Assembly: GCA_029204225.1 (NCBI GenBank)
Contig: CM055096.1
Span: 63,641,240-63,705,239, forward strand
Source: Diphasiastrum complanatum
Lineage: Eukaryota > Streptophyta > Lycopodiopsida > Lycopodiales > Lycopodiaceae
Reading direction: 5' to 3'
Length of the DNA stretch: 64,000 nt
Below are positions 50,991 through 62,606 of the stretch, piece after piece. The notes beneath the pieces are model-generated. The model had not been told where the DNA came from and searched no databases. It saw only the letters and a list, made by a program, of their open reading frames with translations. The translations under genes and the position numbers were made by a program. The first letter of the stretch is position 1. Each line of letters opens with the position of its first letter.

Positions 50991-51840
50991 TCACCGATAG
51001 TAGTTGGCGTGGCCAAGGAAGGAGTAAAATTCACATATCATATGCGGTTCCAGTAGATTTTGAATGATAAGGATCTTTTCAGGGTCAGTGGCAATGCCAT
51101 TTCGTGAGATAATATGTCCTAACACAATACCATGGGTTACCCAAATCTGGCATTTTTCAGGATTAAGAGAGATACCGAAGCGTTGACATTGGATAAAAAA
51201 AAATTTGAGCACAGACAGATGACGTATTTCTTCGAAATGTGCCCCTAAATCGTCCAAGTAAACTTCTAAGGTATCGCCCATCTGCTGAGAAAAGGCCGCT
51301 TGCATAACACGTTGGAAGGTGCTAGGAGCATTGCAATGCCCAAAAGGCATGACTTTCCAGCAGAAGGGTCCCCATTCTGTGGCAAAGGCGGTTTTGTGTT
51401 GATCTTCTTTAGCAATTTGGATCATATTATATCCGCTAAAGCCATCTAAGAAGGAGTAAGCCTCATCTCTTTTCTAACATGGATTCTCCGAAAGGTAATG
51501 GAAAATGATCACGTTCAGTGACGGCGTTAAGTTTCTTAAAATCGACACATATTCGGAGTTTTCCATTTTTCTTGGGGACGATGACAATTGGGGAGACCCA
51601 CTCAGTATGCTCAATTTCATATATGAATCCGACATCTAAAAGGCGTTGTAATTCTTCTTTGATCTTGGCCTTATAGATGGGATTGTTGAGCTTTTTGTCA
51701 GGTTTCCATTTGATGTAAAAGTTCAAAAGACTGAGCAATATTATTAGACTTTGGATGATTAGGACGATTCGGATTCTTAGATTTCTTTTCACGATAGTCA
51801 AAGTCATCATCGGAACCTTCGTCTTCTTCACGGATAGCAT
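50991..51840 (-). pseudogene. Gypsy reverse transcriptase
   Basis: Two frames: 51840-51463 with EWVSPIVIVPKKNGKLRICV and DFKKLNAVTERDHFPLPF; 51425-50991 with KTAFATEWGPFCWKVMPFGH, CNAPSTFQRVMQAAF and LEVYLDD (active site), then HGIVLGHIISRNGI and FLGHANYYR. Stops at about 51466 and 50991 divide it. The region between gag and reverse transcriptase lacks a zinc knuckle and protease, so a deletion joined gag directly to pol. Confidence 0.92.
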
Positions 51841-52310
51841 CGGCCATTACATCTTTAAGTTGATCATAAAGGTCAACTGGTTTGAGTTCACGACGGATGT
51901 TTTTAGGCAATCCAATTAAAAATAAATTTATGGCCATTCGTTCAGTGATATTTTCATCAACACATTCTACTTTGAGACGTTTAAAATGCTCAATGTAGTT
52001 TCGAACAGAATGAACGGGCTTTGAGTCAGTTTGGACGGTTTGAGACGCTTGATGAGAGTGTCCAAGAAGCAAGATCAGGAGTTTCAAGATTCAAGTACCA
52101 CTCCTTGGCGGTGCCATAGAGTACCATGGGAAATAGGCGAAGCTTTTCAGTTTCAGAGGTATCTCCATAAAAACGACATGCATTATCAAAGTCTTGGAGA
52201 AATCGGACTGGGTCAGATTCACCATTGTACTTTGGTGCATCGACACGTGGAATTCTTCGTTCCATTCGTGGAGGAATCAGATTAGAAGATTCAGCACAGT
52301 CACGAGACAT
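51698..52310 (-). pseudogene. Gypsy gag
   Basis: ATG at 52310 (MSRDCAESSNLIPPRMERR). Capsid-like core FLQDFDNACRFYGDTSETEK and GTAKEWYLNLETPDLASW, then after a frame change VRNYIEHFKRLKVEC and LPKNIRRELKPVDLYD. An acidic tail ends at about 51698. The CCHC knuckle is missing. Confidence 0.88.
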
Positions 52311-53154
52311 GATGCAGAATACAGATGAGGAGGATCAGTCTTTGTACTTGGCAAAAAGGGCAGTTTGCTTGTAGAATGGATAGTGTAGGACAAAAACTGG
52401 TCTCTCTGATTGTTATAGAATTTACAGACAGGATGAGAAATCGTGGAGAGGCAGATAAATCTAACTGTAATACTCGCGAATTCTGAACAAGTCTTCTGAA
52501 TGTCAGAATAGTGATTTTTTGAAAATTTCTAGAAAAAATTTGGCGTTCCAGAATTTGCAAATAGTACAGGGAAATCGTGCTCCGTGATGACAAATTCTTA
52601 GGCTTAATGGCAAATTCTAACAGAGAGGTTTGACTGGCAGATAAGAAATATAGAGAAAAATGTGACGTTTTGTCAATAAACAGACAAAATCTATGAGATA
52701 GAATTCGCGAAGCTGCTGAAGGACTGATCTTAATGAGATCTAGCCTCAGTGAAGTCGACGAATTCTAGGACAAAGATTTTGATGAGAAATAAGGGATTTT
52801 GACAGTATAACATGCTGTTTTCTCAAAATCTGACTATGGTCAGAATTTGTGGAGGTGATAACATGAAAGGTCATGGTCTGTTAGGACTGCAAACAGACTG
52901 ACAAATTCTGATATACCTGTTTGGTTGTGAAAAAGGTCACTTGGGTCACTTCTTTTGAAGAAAATGCCCAAGTTGACTCTTTTGTTGCTTCCCCCCGGTT
53001 TGAGAAGTTGCTCCGCAGCTCGTGTAGGACTTGGAGAGACAACGCGTGCTATTTGCTGGTAGATAGAGATAAGCACACAAGCAAACATACAACACGGAAG
53101 CAAAAAATAAAAGAAAAAAAGGAGAAGAAGCTAGGTAGAAAAATACTTAAATAG
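52311..53154 (-). other. Gypsy untranslated leader
   Basis: About 850 bp between primer-binding site and gag ATG with no open frame. Many GAATTC/AAATTCT-type words recur. Confidence 0.6.
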
Positions 53155-53169
53155 CGGCAACGGCGCCAA
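53155..53169 (-). other. Gypsy primer-binding site (tRNA-Asp type)
   Basis: Minus strand TTGGCGCCGTTGCCG next to the 5' LTR end, matching the tRNA-Asp site used by several plant gypsy lineages. Confidence 0.85.
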
Positions 53170-53978
53170 TGTTGTAAGTTTTTCTAGTGAATGCGGTGGC
53201 TAGATCTACTTACGGGTGTAGTATAGGGATGTAGAGATTCGTCCACTTTTTAAGTTTCTACAATAAGTTTCAACGGAAATATGGAGAGGAATGAGAGCAC
53301 TAAGGCTTACCCAACTAGTGCCCGAAACGGAAATAAAGCTAATTAGTAACAACAAAAAAATCCTTGCTAAGGCTTACCCAACTAGCAGGGTGACTAGACT
53401 AATCCTAGATTAACACCCGAAGGGTAATAAAATGAGATTGCAGCTAATACTAAACAAATAAGCAATAATGAACATGCCACAATAAAACCGATGAAAAGGA
53501 GACAAGAGGAGGCCCGAGCACCTTCCCTCAAGCTATGCACCTTCCCAAAGGGAACACAAATGAAATAGAATGATAATTCTCCAAAATAGAGAGCAAGATA
53601 GCTTAATCTCAAAAGTGTTCTTTACAATGCAAATACCTCTCCTTTTATGGCAAGGAGGGTCTTCCATAAGTGTCTACTAACTTATGGGACTAATCTGTTC
53701 CTAGCCTTTCTAGAACTTCTAACTTAGGATTAAAACTTCAATTTTCTTAACTTAGGACAACTTAAGATAAAATATTTCTAATCTTAAGTTTCCTAAGTCT
53801 AAGTTCTAAATCTAAGTTTAAGCTATTTTATTATTATTTAAGCTTCTACTCATGGACTTACAAAACACATGCCATGGCTTGAAGTTTATTGACAGATACT
53901 CATACGTGGTCTTACAAAACACATGCCACAGAGTTTTATTATTTTTTTATTTTCTCTGTGTTAGCACAGTTGCTAACA
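53170..53978 (-). repeat. 5' LTR of gypsy
   Basis: 809 bp, ends TGTTGTAAG and TTGCTAACA on the plus strand, followed by the target duplication AGAGT (53979-53983). Confidence 0.93.
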
Positions 53979-54472
53979 AGAGTTTGTGGAGGTCCCTCCT
54001 TACATGCTATTGGACCCCTAATCATAGCCTCTTTAATTATATTGGACCCCTAATCATAGCTTCTTGCATTCTATTGGACCCCTGATCATAGCCTCCTTAA
54101 TTCTATTGGACCTCTCATGAGGATCTCTTGATTCCCCTTGACCAAGGTTGACTCTTTGACTTCATCACTCTTCAAATTACATTTTCACAAGTGTCAAGAC
54201 CCTACTCATATGCCTATCTAGCTCGAGATTGCACCATGACTCACTTTTGGCTCAATAGAGGCATTATATGTGGACATTGCCAATTTGCCATCTATGCCAA
54301 TTTTTGGCCCTATCATAACTCTACACAAAGAAACTTGTCCAAAAAAATAAGAAGACCCCTAAAGCTATGATAAACTATTTTACACATGTGGGAACATGAT
54401 CCACACATGTGAAATGTACTTTCAAACATAAAGGTCATAAAATTGCCAAGCTAGATTTTTGGCAATTTTTCA
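53979..54472 (-). repeat. 3' LTR of copia G, inner part
   Basis: On the minus strand the LTR begins TGAAAAATTGCC at 54472, after the purine tract in TTTTGAGGAGGAGTA. It runs to the gypsy insertion and resumes at 42665. It contains three to four copies of a roughly 35-bp unit (ATTGGACCCCTAATCATAGC, 54010-54120). Confidence 0.75.
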
Positions 54473-55770
54473 TACTCCTCCTCAAAAAGATAGCTTGGAA
54501 GGGTACTAGATCATTTGAGAAGTTTGTGAAACTTTTTGAGTGGATCCTTTTGTATGTATATGAAGTAGAAAACCAGCAAAAGGATCCATCATAGCAGCAC
54601 ATCACTAGATCCATGATAAGATCTTTGTGGTAGAAATCTCTTGCCAATATCCTTGAAGAGTACTCCATCAATATGCCACTATGATTATGTGCCTCCTCCA
54701 TGCTTGATGATGGTCTTTGATTTGAAAGTTGCACTTGCATGAAGATGGTTGCACCACATATAGAGAAATCTGAGGCTTCCATGCCTCATAAAGATCATAG
54801 AGATCAAGATCATAAGATGTGAAAACATGATGATCATCAAGATTATGCTTTCTAGCTTGACTAGTCCACATGCAATGAACTATATCCATGATGGATCTAA
54901 TCTTGATATCAAATAAAATCTTGATTTTCTTGAGGCTAAATACTTGCTCAAGTATCTAAGTGTCTTCTTTGGATGCTTCACTTGATCTCAAGAGAAGTTT
55001 ACAATTTGCCTCAAAACAAGTGAAACATGATTTTTCAAATTTTGAGAAACAAGCTCAATCTTGCTCTTACTAAGTCTAAGAGCATACTTTTGATGATACA
55101 ATATCTTGCTTTTAAAATGTTTTGGAAACATATCTAAGCCATCAATGACGAGAAATATGTCCATACAATAGGCATCATTCAAAACTAGAATTGCCTTACA
55201 TGAATTTTGAGATGTAGAAATCTCAATAAAGCAAGATAGTACATCAAGTAATGAAAGAGAAGCATAAGTGAGAATGTTAAAGTGGATACCACCTGAATTT
55301 TTTCTCTCTTTATCATAAAAGATGAGCCATAAAGGCTTGGCCATCAATCTTGAAGATCCCCTTGAAATCATATGTTGAGGAGGCTCCTCCTCAAACCTTG
55401 ACCCCTTCACATCTTGATAATCTTCAATAGATATGATTTGAGATGAATCTTGAGATGCCTTGAGCTCAGCCCCTTCCAAGGTTGAGTGTAGATCTTCATA
55501 AAATATGACTTCTTTGCTCTCAATACCATGATCCATGAGCTTGGATCCTTCGTCCTCCTTGTTTCCAAGGGAATATGTGCAAAGCAAGAACCTCCAGAGA
55601 CACTAAGGTAGTCGTCCTTAGACTTCTTAAATAATACTTCATATGGTGTATTTATTCCAAGAGCTTCAACACTCCACAAAGCTTTGATCTTCAATGAGAA
55701 ATCCATCTCAACATATGCTTTGAATAATAGGAAATAATCATGCACCATAAACCTTGAAGAGAAAAGAAAT
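54473..55770 (-). pseudogene. Copia G: integrase tail, linker and 3' segment
   Basis: 55748-55480 encodes the integrase C-terminus (INTPYEVLFKKSKDDYLSV, then SCFAHIPLETRR). The linker follows (EDLHSTLEGAELKASQDSSQ, GGIHFNILTYASLSLLDVL), continuing to about 55000. From there to the purine tract at 54473 the sequence matches copia K and carries no reverse-transcriptase or RNase H motif. G and K share the same deletion, so they descend from one non-autonomous form. Confidence 0.7.
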
Positions 55771-55821
55771 TTGCATCTTGTGTGATCCTCCTCCTTTGAA
55801 GACTTGGATACATAAGCAAAC

Positions 55822-56531
55822 TCAAGAGATTTTGCACTCTCTCTTGGGGTTTAATTTGTAGATTCTTCCATATCTAGATCCATGTGCAAGTATCTCACCA
55901 CCCTTCTTTATCACACAATTGCCAATATGGAAATTGACATCAAGGCCACCATCAAGTAATTTGCCAACACTTATAAGATTCTTTGTAAGATTGGGAACAA
56001 AAAGAACCTCTTGAAGAGATATAACTTTTGATGATGCAAGCTTCAAGGGAATAGTCCCTACTCCTTCAATTTTGCACTCTTGATCACTTGCAATATATAT
56101 GGTCTTCTTGATTCTTCATAAGGCATAATAGTTGAAAAGGAATCCTTGGAGCTACACATATGTGAAGGTGATCCACTATCAATATACCAAGATTCATCCT
56201 TCTTGAAGGTGGAAGAGGAGAATTTTAATGCCATAAGTGAGCGTTCTCCATCACTTGCAATAAAGTCTTTTTTCTCATGAGAAATGTTGGCTTGCTTGAA
56301 TTGACTTTTCTTCTTGAAGCAATTGGTGGCATAGTGGCCCATATTGCCACAAAAGAAGCACTTAACATCTTTTTTCTTCTTCTTTGAAGTAGAATATTGA
56401 GAGGAATCATCATCCTCTTCATCTTGGTCCTTTGCTTTGTCCTCAGAGAAGTATTGGTGTTGCTTCTTGCTCCTCCCTTTGTGCTTGGCAAATAAAACTT
56501 TGTCTTCACCAAACAAGCATAAGAGAGTCAT
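55822..56531 (-). pseudogene. Copia G: gag end, zinc knuckle, protease, pre-integrase
   Basis: Acidic/basic gag tail, CCHC knuckle CFFCGNMGHYATNC (about 56355-56315), and protease motif SWYIDSGSPSHMCSSKDSF (about 56195-56140). After a frame change follows the pre-integrase segment VLFVPNLTKNLISVGKLLDG. The gag N-terminus is not seen; upstream to the LTR is leader or deleted. Confidence 0.85.
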
Positions 56532-56907
56532 AAATAAAAGTGTCCAACTAGGTTGGGTGCTCTACCCACCTTGATTCAATTGACCATAACTTTTGATTGG
56601 GATATCCAATCACTATGAAGTCAATTGCTACACAAACTAGACTTTAATAGCTTCCAAACTAGCTATCAAGCATTAAATTTGGCTCACACATGAAAGAGAA
56701 CTAGAGGTCTGAATTTTGCTGTCCTTCACACGTGTATGAGCAGGAAAATTCGTACAATATAAAAAATGTTTCAATCCTTATGATAATGAACCATTTTGAT
56801 CAATAGATGCTTGAGATAGCATGGGAGATGCAAATTAGTCTCTCTAGATCTAGATTTTCAAGAAAATTTTGAACCTTTGGATGAAACAAGCATCAAACAC
56901 TTAGGTA

Positions 56908-57093
56908 GGCTCTGATACCATGTGAAATTTCACACGTGTGGAAATGCCCTAAAGTGTGTGATCTCCTAAGCAAGCTTGGACACTTGTCAATGGATTCAGA
57001 TTGATTTCCAAGATCTAGATAAAAAACCCAAGGCATAGAGGCAAAGATGGATGCATTTGTTGATGACCAAAGTACATACACATGAGAGGAAAT
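56908..57093 (-). repeat. Primer-binding site and 5' LTR remnant of copia G
   Basis: Minus strand ...GAAATTTCACA (ends at 56921) then TGGTATCAGAGCC (56920-56908), a perfect initiator-Met site. Only about 170 bp of the LTR survive; its front is replaced at about 57094 by a plus-oriented LTR end. Confidence 0.75.
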
Positions 57094-57198
57094 TTTTATT
57101 GAAGACATAGATCTTGGATTTCAATCTAGAGTTGATCTAAAGTGCAAAAGCATTGCTTAGGAGATCAATTTCACACTTTAGGGCATTCCCCACACGTG
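57094..57198 (+). repeat. LTR end, plus orientation (probably copia K)
   Basis: Carries GCTTAGGAGATCAATTTCAC and GGGCATTCCCCACACGTG, the end of the family seen at 3361-3406. It probably continues the K LTR broken at 42318. It abuts copia pol at 57199. Confidence 0.55.
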
Positions 57199-57640
57199 TC
57201 AAGGATGAAGATATTTGGGTCAAGGCCATGAGAGAAGAGACTTACTTGATTGCCAAGCATGATACATGGGACTTGGTGGAGCCACCAGTTGGTAAGAAAC
57301 CTATTTGTTGTAAATGGGTACAGAACAAAAGTACCATGCATATGGGACCATAATAAAGCACAAAGCGAGATTGGTGATCAAAGAATATGCACAAAGTAAG
57401 GGCATCGAGTACAAAGAGACCTTTGCGTCACTATGTAAGTGGGATGCCTTACGATTTCTTGTCGCTTTCGCTTCTCATTTTGATTGGCATTTACATCAGA
57501 TGGATGTAAAATCTGCTTTTTTGAATGGTGATTTGGAAGAGGAAATGTTCATAGATCAATCTAAAGGGTTTGTTTGCATGGTATAGTAGGATTGATGCAT
57601 ACTTCCATTTTAAGGGGACGGTGAGTGAGAGATCACTGAA
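57199..57640 (+). pseudogene. Ty1/copia reverse transcriptase fragment
   Basis: VKDEDIWVKAMREETYLIAK, WDLVEPPVGKKPICCKWVQN, then after a frame change HKARLVIKEYAQSKGIEYKE and HLHQMDVKSAFLNGDLEEEM, ending QSKGFVCMV. Same family as the target copia at 2.5/4.8 kb and the copy at 47 kb. No YVDD left. The left border coincides with an LTR end, so this copy was also an insertion target. Confidence 0.85.
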
Positions 57641-59550
57641 TCATTGGTAGGATAGAACATAACGTTATGATACCAACTGATGGTGAATCAGGTAGTAAGA
57701 AAAAGAACGAACAAAGGAGGTAAAACAAGAAGCCCAGAGGCTCTGTTACCACTTGTTTGAGCCGAACGGGAGGAAAGAGAAATAGTGCGGAACAGCTCCC
57801 GTCCCCATATAGGACCGGTTTAATAACAATTGCGCGATCAAGTATCAAGGTAATCGCATCCACTGAAGAAAATAGGAATTACTAGCAATGATAGAGTTGG
57901 AATGTTCAATTACGGAATGAAGAACTATGGTGCAAAAAGATTGTGCTTGTTTATCAGGCGTCAGAGACAATCGTGGTCTGATCAGATATAGAGGAGTCAT
58001 AGACGTCTGTGATATGTCAAAGTGAGTGAACGAGGGAATTCGATGCAGATGGCTGTACAATACTTGACAAATCTCGAAAAATTCTAGCTTTTGAAAAAAG
58101 GAGTGAAAATATTTACAAACTCAGCCAACGACTTCGCGTTGGCAGTCCGCCTACATTGTACATGTAATTACAGTTACAAGGCGGTTGTAATTAACACAGA
58201 AGATTGCATTCAATGCAGGTTAGTTGTAGATATTTTTGTATATTTGATCCTAGAATCTTCATCAACGAAAACTTCTTCTGATATTCAGTTACTACTAAAG
58301 TTGTAATCAATCAGATTTCCGTTGCCAGTGTTATGACAAACAACAATCAGCTAAAGTAATTACTTCAAACATTGTACTTATTGTTGATATTAATCAGAGT
58401 GCAATTATTTGTCTCACTGCTGTTATTGTTCACAAGCATTTGTTGAATTGATTCAGTTTGAACTTTTTTTCTATTGTTCGGTGTTCTTCCGATCCAGTCA
58501 TCTAGCTCGCTCCCAGCTTTCGCTCATATTCACTGATTTCCGACATAGACATCTTTGGACATAAGATTTTGATTAAAGCTTTATTCCTACCTGATCCAAT
58601 CCATAACAAAATAGTACTTGGTAAGCCAATAAGTGGAATCTAAATTTAATCTTTGCCACTACTATCCATAATTATGAATAACTCACAGCTCAATACCCTC
58701 AAAACTCCTCTAGTTCTAGATTATTTGCAACAATATCTAGAGAGTTCCTCTATTTCACTAGGATAGTTCAACCTTTGCACACTTACTGAATTACTCTCAA
58801 AAATCTATGCAATCGGCTGATCCATTGAAAGTATTATTCCTACATCTTCACCTTCATCTTTAAAAAGAAATTCAATAATTTTCCTTAAAAAAGGTCCTCA
58901 AAAGACAATGTATAAAATATCAAAATTAGAAAAAGTCAGTAATAAGTATCCAATACTATTACAAACCGGACTTCCTCCATAATCATAAAATATCTTATCT
59001 CGAATGATAGAAATATTACATCTCAATGATCAAATATCAAATAATATAATCATTTGGGTCTAGAAAATTTAAATTCCATGACTTCAATCATTCCTTTACT
59101 GAATCTGAATCAATTGAAAAAGTCAATAGATTCTAAGCCATGTTCACAAGCATAATTTCATAAAACAATAATCAGTCCTTTAGAACATAGTTATACACTA
59201 GGAGGAGTTATATGAATCTCAATCTAATTGTCTCGTATATAAGAAATTTATAAAAAGTATAGGCTTAAATAGAAGAGAAATAGATTCAAGCGCATCCAAA
59301 TTTTGTAAATAATGAGATACCATTTGGGATCCGGATCTATATATCATAATTCTCCAAAATACCCTAGTAAAAAAATCAATGGATTTATTCATTAGTATTA
59401 TCATTACAGTAATCACTATGGTGTACAAAGTACTTTCGCACAAGAAATTACCTTTGGAATCACTGGTGTCCCATACCATCAACTTCCCCTCCAAGAATTT
59501 TCTGCTTCTAGATATGTTAACCAAAAAGTCAAAAAGACTAACTGGCTATG
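57641..59550. other. LTR-like remnants, no gene seen
   Basis: Two tRNA-primer-like words in minus orientation (TTGGTATCATAACG near 57670 and AAGTGGTAACAGAGCC near 57745) suggest overlapping LTR remnants. 58290-58430 is family F copy 2, matching 32.22-32.35 kb. The rest (58.5-59.5 kb) is AT-rich with possible traces of gypsy pol. Confidence 0.4.
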
Positions 59551-59775
59551 CTACATAGGATCCAATTCACAACCAATTCCAGGAGATACAACAAGCCATT
59601 GAGTTTTTTCATGTTTCTTAAGCATTACACTATAGATGAACATATCATCTAAGAAGACCACTCCGCATTGACCCAAGTATGGACAAAATATATCGTTCAA
59701 ATATTGTTGAGATGTGATAAGTCCATTCACTGAACCAAAAGGAACATCGGAGAATCTTAATATAATCGAAAACAA
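59551..59775 (-). pseudogene. Degenerate Ty3/gypsy reverse transcriptase
   Basis: Reads FSDVPFGSVNGLITSQQYLN then DIFCPYLGQCGVVFLDDMFI YS-type palm. That is PFG-x-x-N and the V-F-L-D-D active site typical of gypsy reverse transcriptase, with several substitutions and no flanking domains in frame. Confidence 0.75.
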
Positions 59776-59939
59776 TACTGTAATAGATATCCAATATCAA
59801 TTTCAGATTCGGTAGAAAGAATTTCATTCATGCTTACTTGGAGGTCAATTCCACCACCAGGAAGTAAAAAACAAGGAGGAAATACCAAAAAACTGAGAAA
59901 AAGCAAAAAGCTACTCCACCTTCTGATCGATGCAAAGCC

Positions 59940-60400
59940 TTGTTCTGATACCACTGTAAGAATTGCCAAGTGAAGATCTACCTAGATCCTGTTGCATGCA
60001 ACCAAAAGGACACCTGTGGAGCCAAGCCACCCAACCAAACAAGAAATGGATAGTCAAATCCCTAAGCGCTTCACCTCTGAGCCATGGTGACAAAATGCAA
60101 GAGAGGAGAGGATCCTGGCTCTTGGAAACATGTAAAATGAATGATAGGACAAGTCAATAGGTTATATAATCTAATTGTCAATCGTCATGCAAAAGCTCCA
60201 TAGATCCAATTAGAGCACCTGGGCCCTCACAAGGTTATTAATTACATTTCTGGCTTAGTCTGGAATGATGTGGCATAACTAATAATCTCATACACTGGAG
60301 TACCAGATATCCAAGTCTAGGATTATGTCAAATCCTATATACAGGACAATATATGGATATAACAAAAGCAGTTTTGAGTGCTCACCTCACTAGTTCCATT
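59940..60400 (-). repeat. LTR with primer-binding site (minus strand)
   Basis: Minus strand ...TTACAG then TGGTATCAGAACAAGG (about 59955-59938), an initiator-Met-like site. The LTR extends to the right. Its outer end and partner are not found, so the right limit is a guess. It probably belongs to the gypsy or copia remnants on its left. Confidence 0.45.
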
Positions 60401-60737
60401 GCGATAGTCCTAATAACTAAGCTGAACACAAAAAGAATAGGAAGGAAACTTTTGGCCCTTCTTTCTAGCTAAGGTAATCTTATTCTCTGATGAAAGAGAC
60501 TCAAGCCATCACCATCTTGGATGCAACAACCATCCCCTTATCCAACTTGGTTAATGTAAGGTATTTAACTTTCAAATGATGTGCAAGTTTAATGGCTACC
60601 TTTCAAATGAATATGAAGAAAATTTTATCATCCATTATGAGAACTATTTGGATTATTAATGTATTTACTACGAAGATTCCAAAATTTTAAAAATCATAGC
60701 AATGCTTAATTCTTGTATTGTGTGGCAAGTTAATTTT

Positions 60738-60773
<36 letters not shown>

Positions 60774-61440
60774 CTGTGTGCTCAACTAGTTTGACTTTTC
60801 AAGTTACTCATTCAAACTCAATTTTTTTTGAACTACTTTTCACGACATGTTTAGACTCGCACCTCTCTTTGAAAGGCGAATAGGCATTTGATTGGTTGAA
60901 TGTATAGGCAACCCTAAATGCCTATCAGTACCGACCATCATCCAAAGGTGGTGGTTGGTTTGAGAGCATCTTTGGAGGATTCATCTCTAGATGGATCCAT
61001 GGAATGAGTGTATCTATTGAAAGTCATGGGCTCATCACCATCACATGGGCTCACCACCATCACATGTAGTAGGAAGGTAGGTAGGTGAGTACATGAGAGA
61101 TGTTGATAGATGCTCTTAAGCAACCATCACCGTTGGATGGTGGTGGGACTCATAGCAACCAAGGTTGTGGCCCCTACTCTGTTGTGGCAGTCATGGTTGC
61201 ATGTAGCTTTATAGTGTGGACCCTTTGGAACTTGCTTAGCATGATAGATCTAACTTTGCAATTATAAATTTGGCCAACCTCAAACTTGTCCTCATATTCC
61301 TCTCATACTTTTCATGAAAAGAAGTGGCAGCCCACTTTTGAAGCTCCAAAAATCATATAAAAAAATAATTTACTCTCCGAGAATTTCCTGCCAGACAAAC
61401 TGACCCGACCGGTCTCCTCTACCAAACATGAAGCCAATCA
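60401..61440. other. Non-coding; 32-bp poly-T
   Basis: A T run at 60742-60773 could mark a reverse-oriented retroposon tail. 60.9-61.2 kb repeats CATCACCATC/GGTGGTGG words. No gene seen. Confidence 0.4.
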
Positions 61441-62606
61441 ACGGATCTTGCCTGGAGAGCTCACCGGCTATTCCAGTCTCTCTCTCTCTCTCTCAAGGCC
61501 CTCTCCCTTTGTTTTTTGCCTCGCCTGTGTGTCCGATCCACGGCTCTTTTTTCTTGATTTGCTTCATTGATTCGACTTGAATGGCCGATCTGCAGTTTCT
61601 GCAGGTGCTCTAGCACATTAATGCGCAGTTTTAGCTCTGACACTTCGACAGGCGGTACACAGGCGTAAGCAAGGGTTACAACTTATTACATCCGCCTCTC
61701 ATTCTACCCCTGCATACAATATTTTTGCATACTATGTCATTTGCATCGGATGCAGAAGGATTTTATGCTCTTTCCAGTTCTTGTTACGTGATAGTATATT
61801 TGCAATGATTGCTCAGGTGCTGCTGCTGCAAGATATGCAAATTGAAATACTATGCATCTCATTTTCTTTGTATCGCAAAGAACTTTAAAGGTGATGGGCT
61901 GTTCCAGGCTATCTTATTATTATATTCTGAACTTTACTCGGTTTAGATTCTAGGGCATGGCAAAGCTTCATTTTGTAGATTATTAGGTCTCCTAAGAATC
62001 ATACGTTCCACATTATGCTACCTAATTAGAGATCTATGCTTTGCAATCTTGTTATTCTAGTTGAGATATGGATATTTTTGAGATGGAATTTTTCGCACTG
62101 AGTTGGCGATGAGCTATAATATCTACGTTACTGTCATATCTCTTATTCGTCTCTAAGCTCCATTTAGTATAAAATTAGGTCTTTTAAAAAGTATACGTTT
62201 GATTATATTTTGTGGATTTAGAGATCTATATTGCAAATCTGATTATAATAGTTGAGATCTGACCTTTAACTCGATTCTGTTTGAGTTCCATGGCATGGTG
62301 AAGTTTCATGCGTATTTAAGCTCTTTTAAGAAGTATTTTACTATGCTGTCTATGAGATACATATGTTGCAAATCTGATTATTGGCATTGAGATGTGTATA
62401 TTTTTTAGATGAAACTGTTTCGCTCTGTCTGTTGATGTTGGCAATCTGTTTATGATAGTTGAGATATGGATATTTTCGAGATGGAATTGTTTCAAATTGT
62501 GGGATGATGCTAGCAATCTGGTCATTATAGTTGAGCTAAATATGTTCGGTTTCACACTTTATGTTGGTGTTTGATAGTAGAGAAGAAGAGGCATCTGTGC
62601 GTGAGA
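61441..62606 (+). promoter_or_regulatory. Putative 5' leader and leader intron of AGD14-like gene
   Basis: A CT-rich patch (61477-61494) with GC-richer surroundings, typical of plant leaders, lies 1.1 kb before the ATG. The sequence between is T-rich with repeated phrases (TTGAGATATGGATATTTT) and looks intronic. A likely acceptor is the TAG at 62578-62580, followed by a purine-rich leader AGAAGAAGAGGCATC before the ATG. The transcription start is not identifiable. Confidence 0.4.

Larger units (their letters stand above)
42666..53978 (-). mobile_element. Ty3/gypsy LTR retrotransposon, 11.3 kb, with extra 3' frame
   Basis: Minus-strand element with 5' LTR 53170-53978, 3' LTR 42666-43473 and target duplication AGAGT on both sides. 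The primer-binding site TTGGCGCCGTTGCCG (53169-53155) fits tRNA-Asp. The polypurine tract GGAGGGGGATAA ends at 43474. Order in the element: leader, gag, reverse transcriptase, RNase H, integrase, spacer, a 2.3-kb copia inserted at about 46774-49103, and a long extra frame ending at the polypurine tract. LTRs are nearly identical. There is no chromodomain, so it is not a chromovirus; the order fits non-chromovirus lineages that carry additional 3' frames. The element sits inside the 3' LTR of a copia. Confidence 0.93.

Noticed and set aside
42666-53978. Envelope gene in the gypsy extra frame, which would make it errantivirus-like
   Set aside because: I see no signal peptide, no clear transmembrane segment and no cleavage motif. 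The basic patch and coiled coils point to an internal protein instead.
55407-55748. A seemingly novel gene after the copia protease (also 41295-41600 on plus)
   Set aside because: The sequence matches the integrase C-terminus and the integrase-RT linker of copia (TPYEVLF, SCFAHIPLETR, GGIHxNILTYAS). Only the segment after it remains unexplained.
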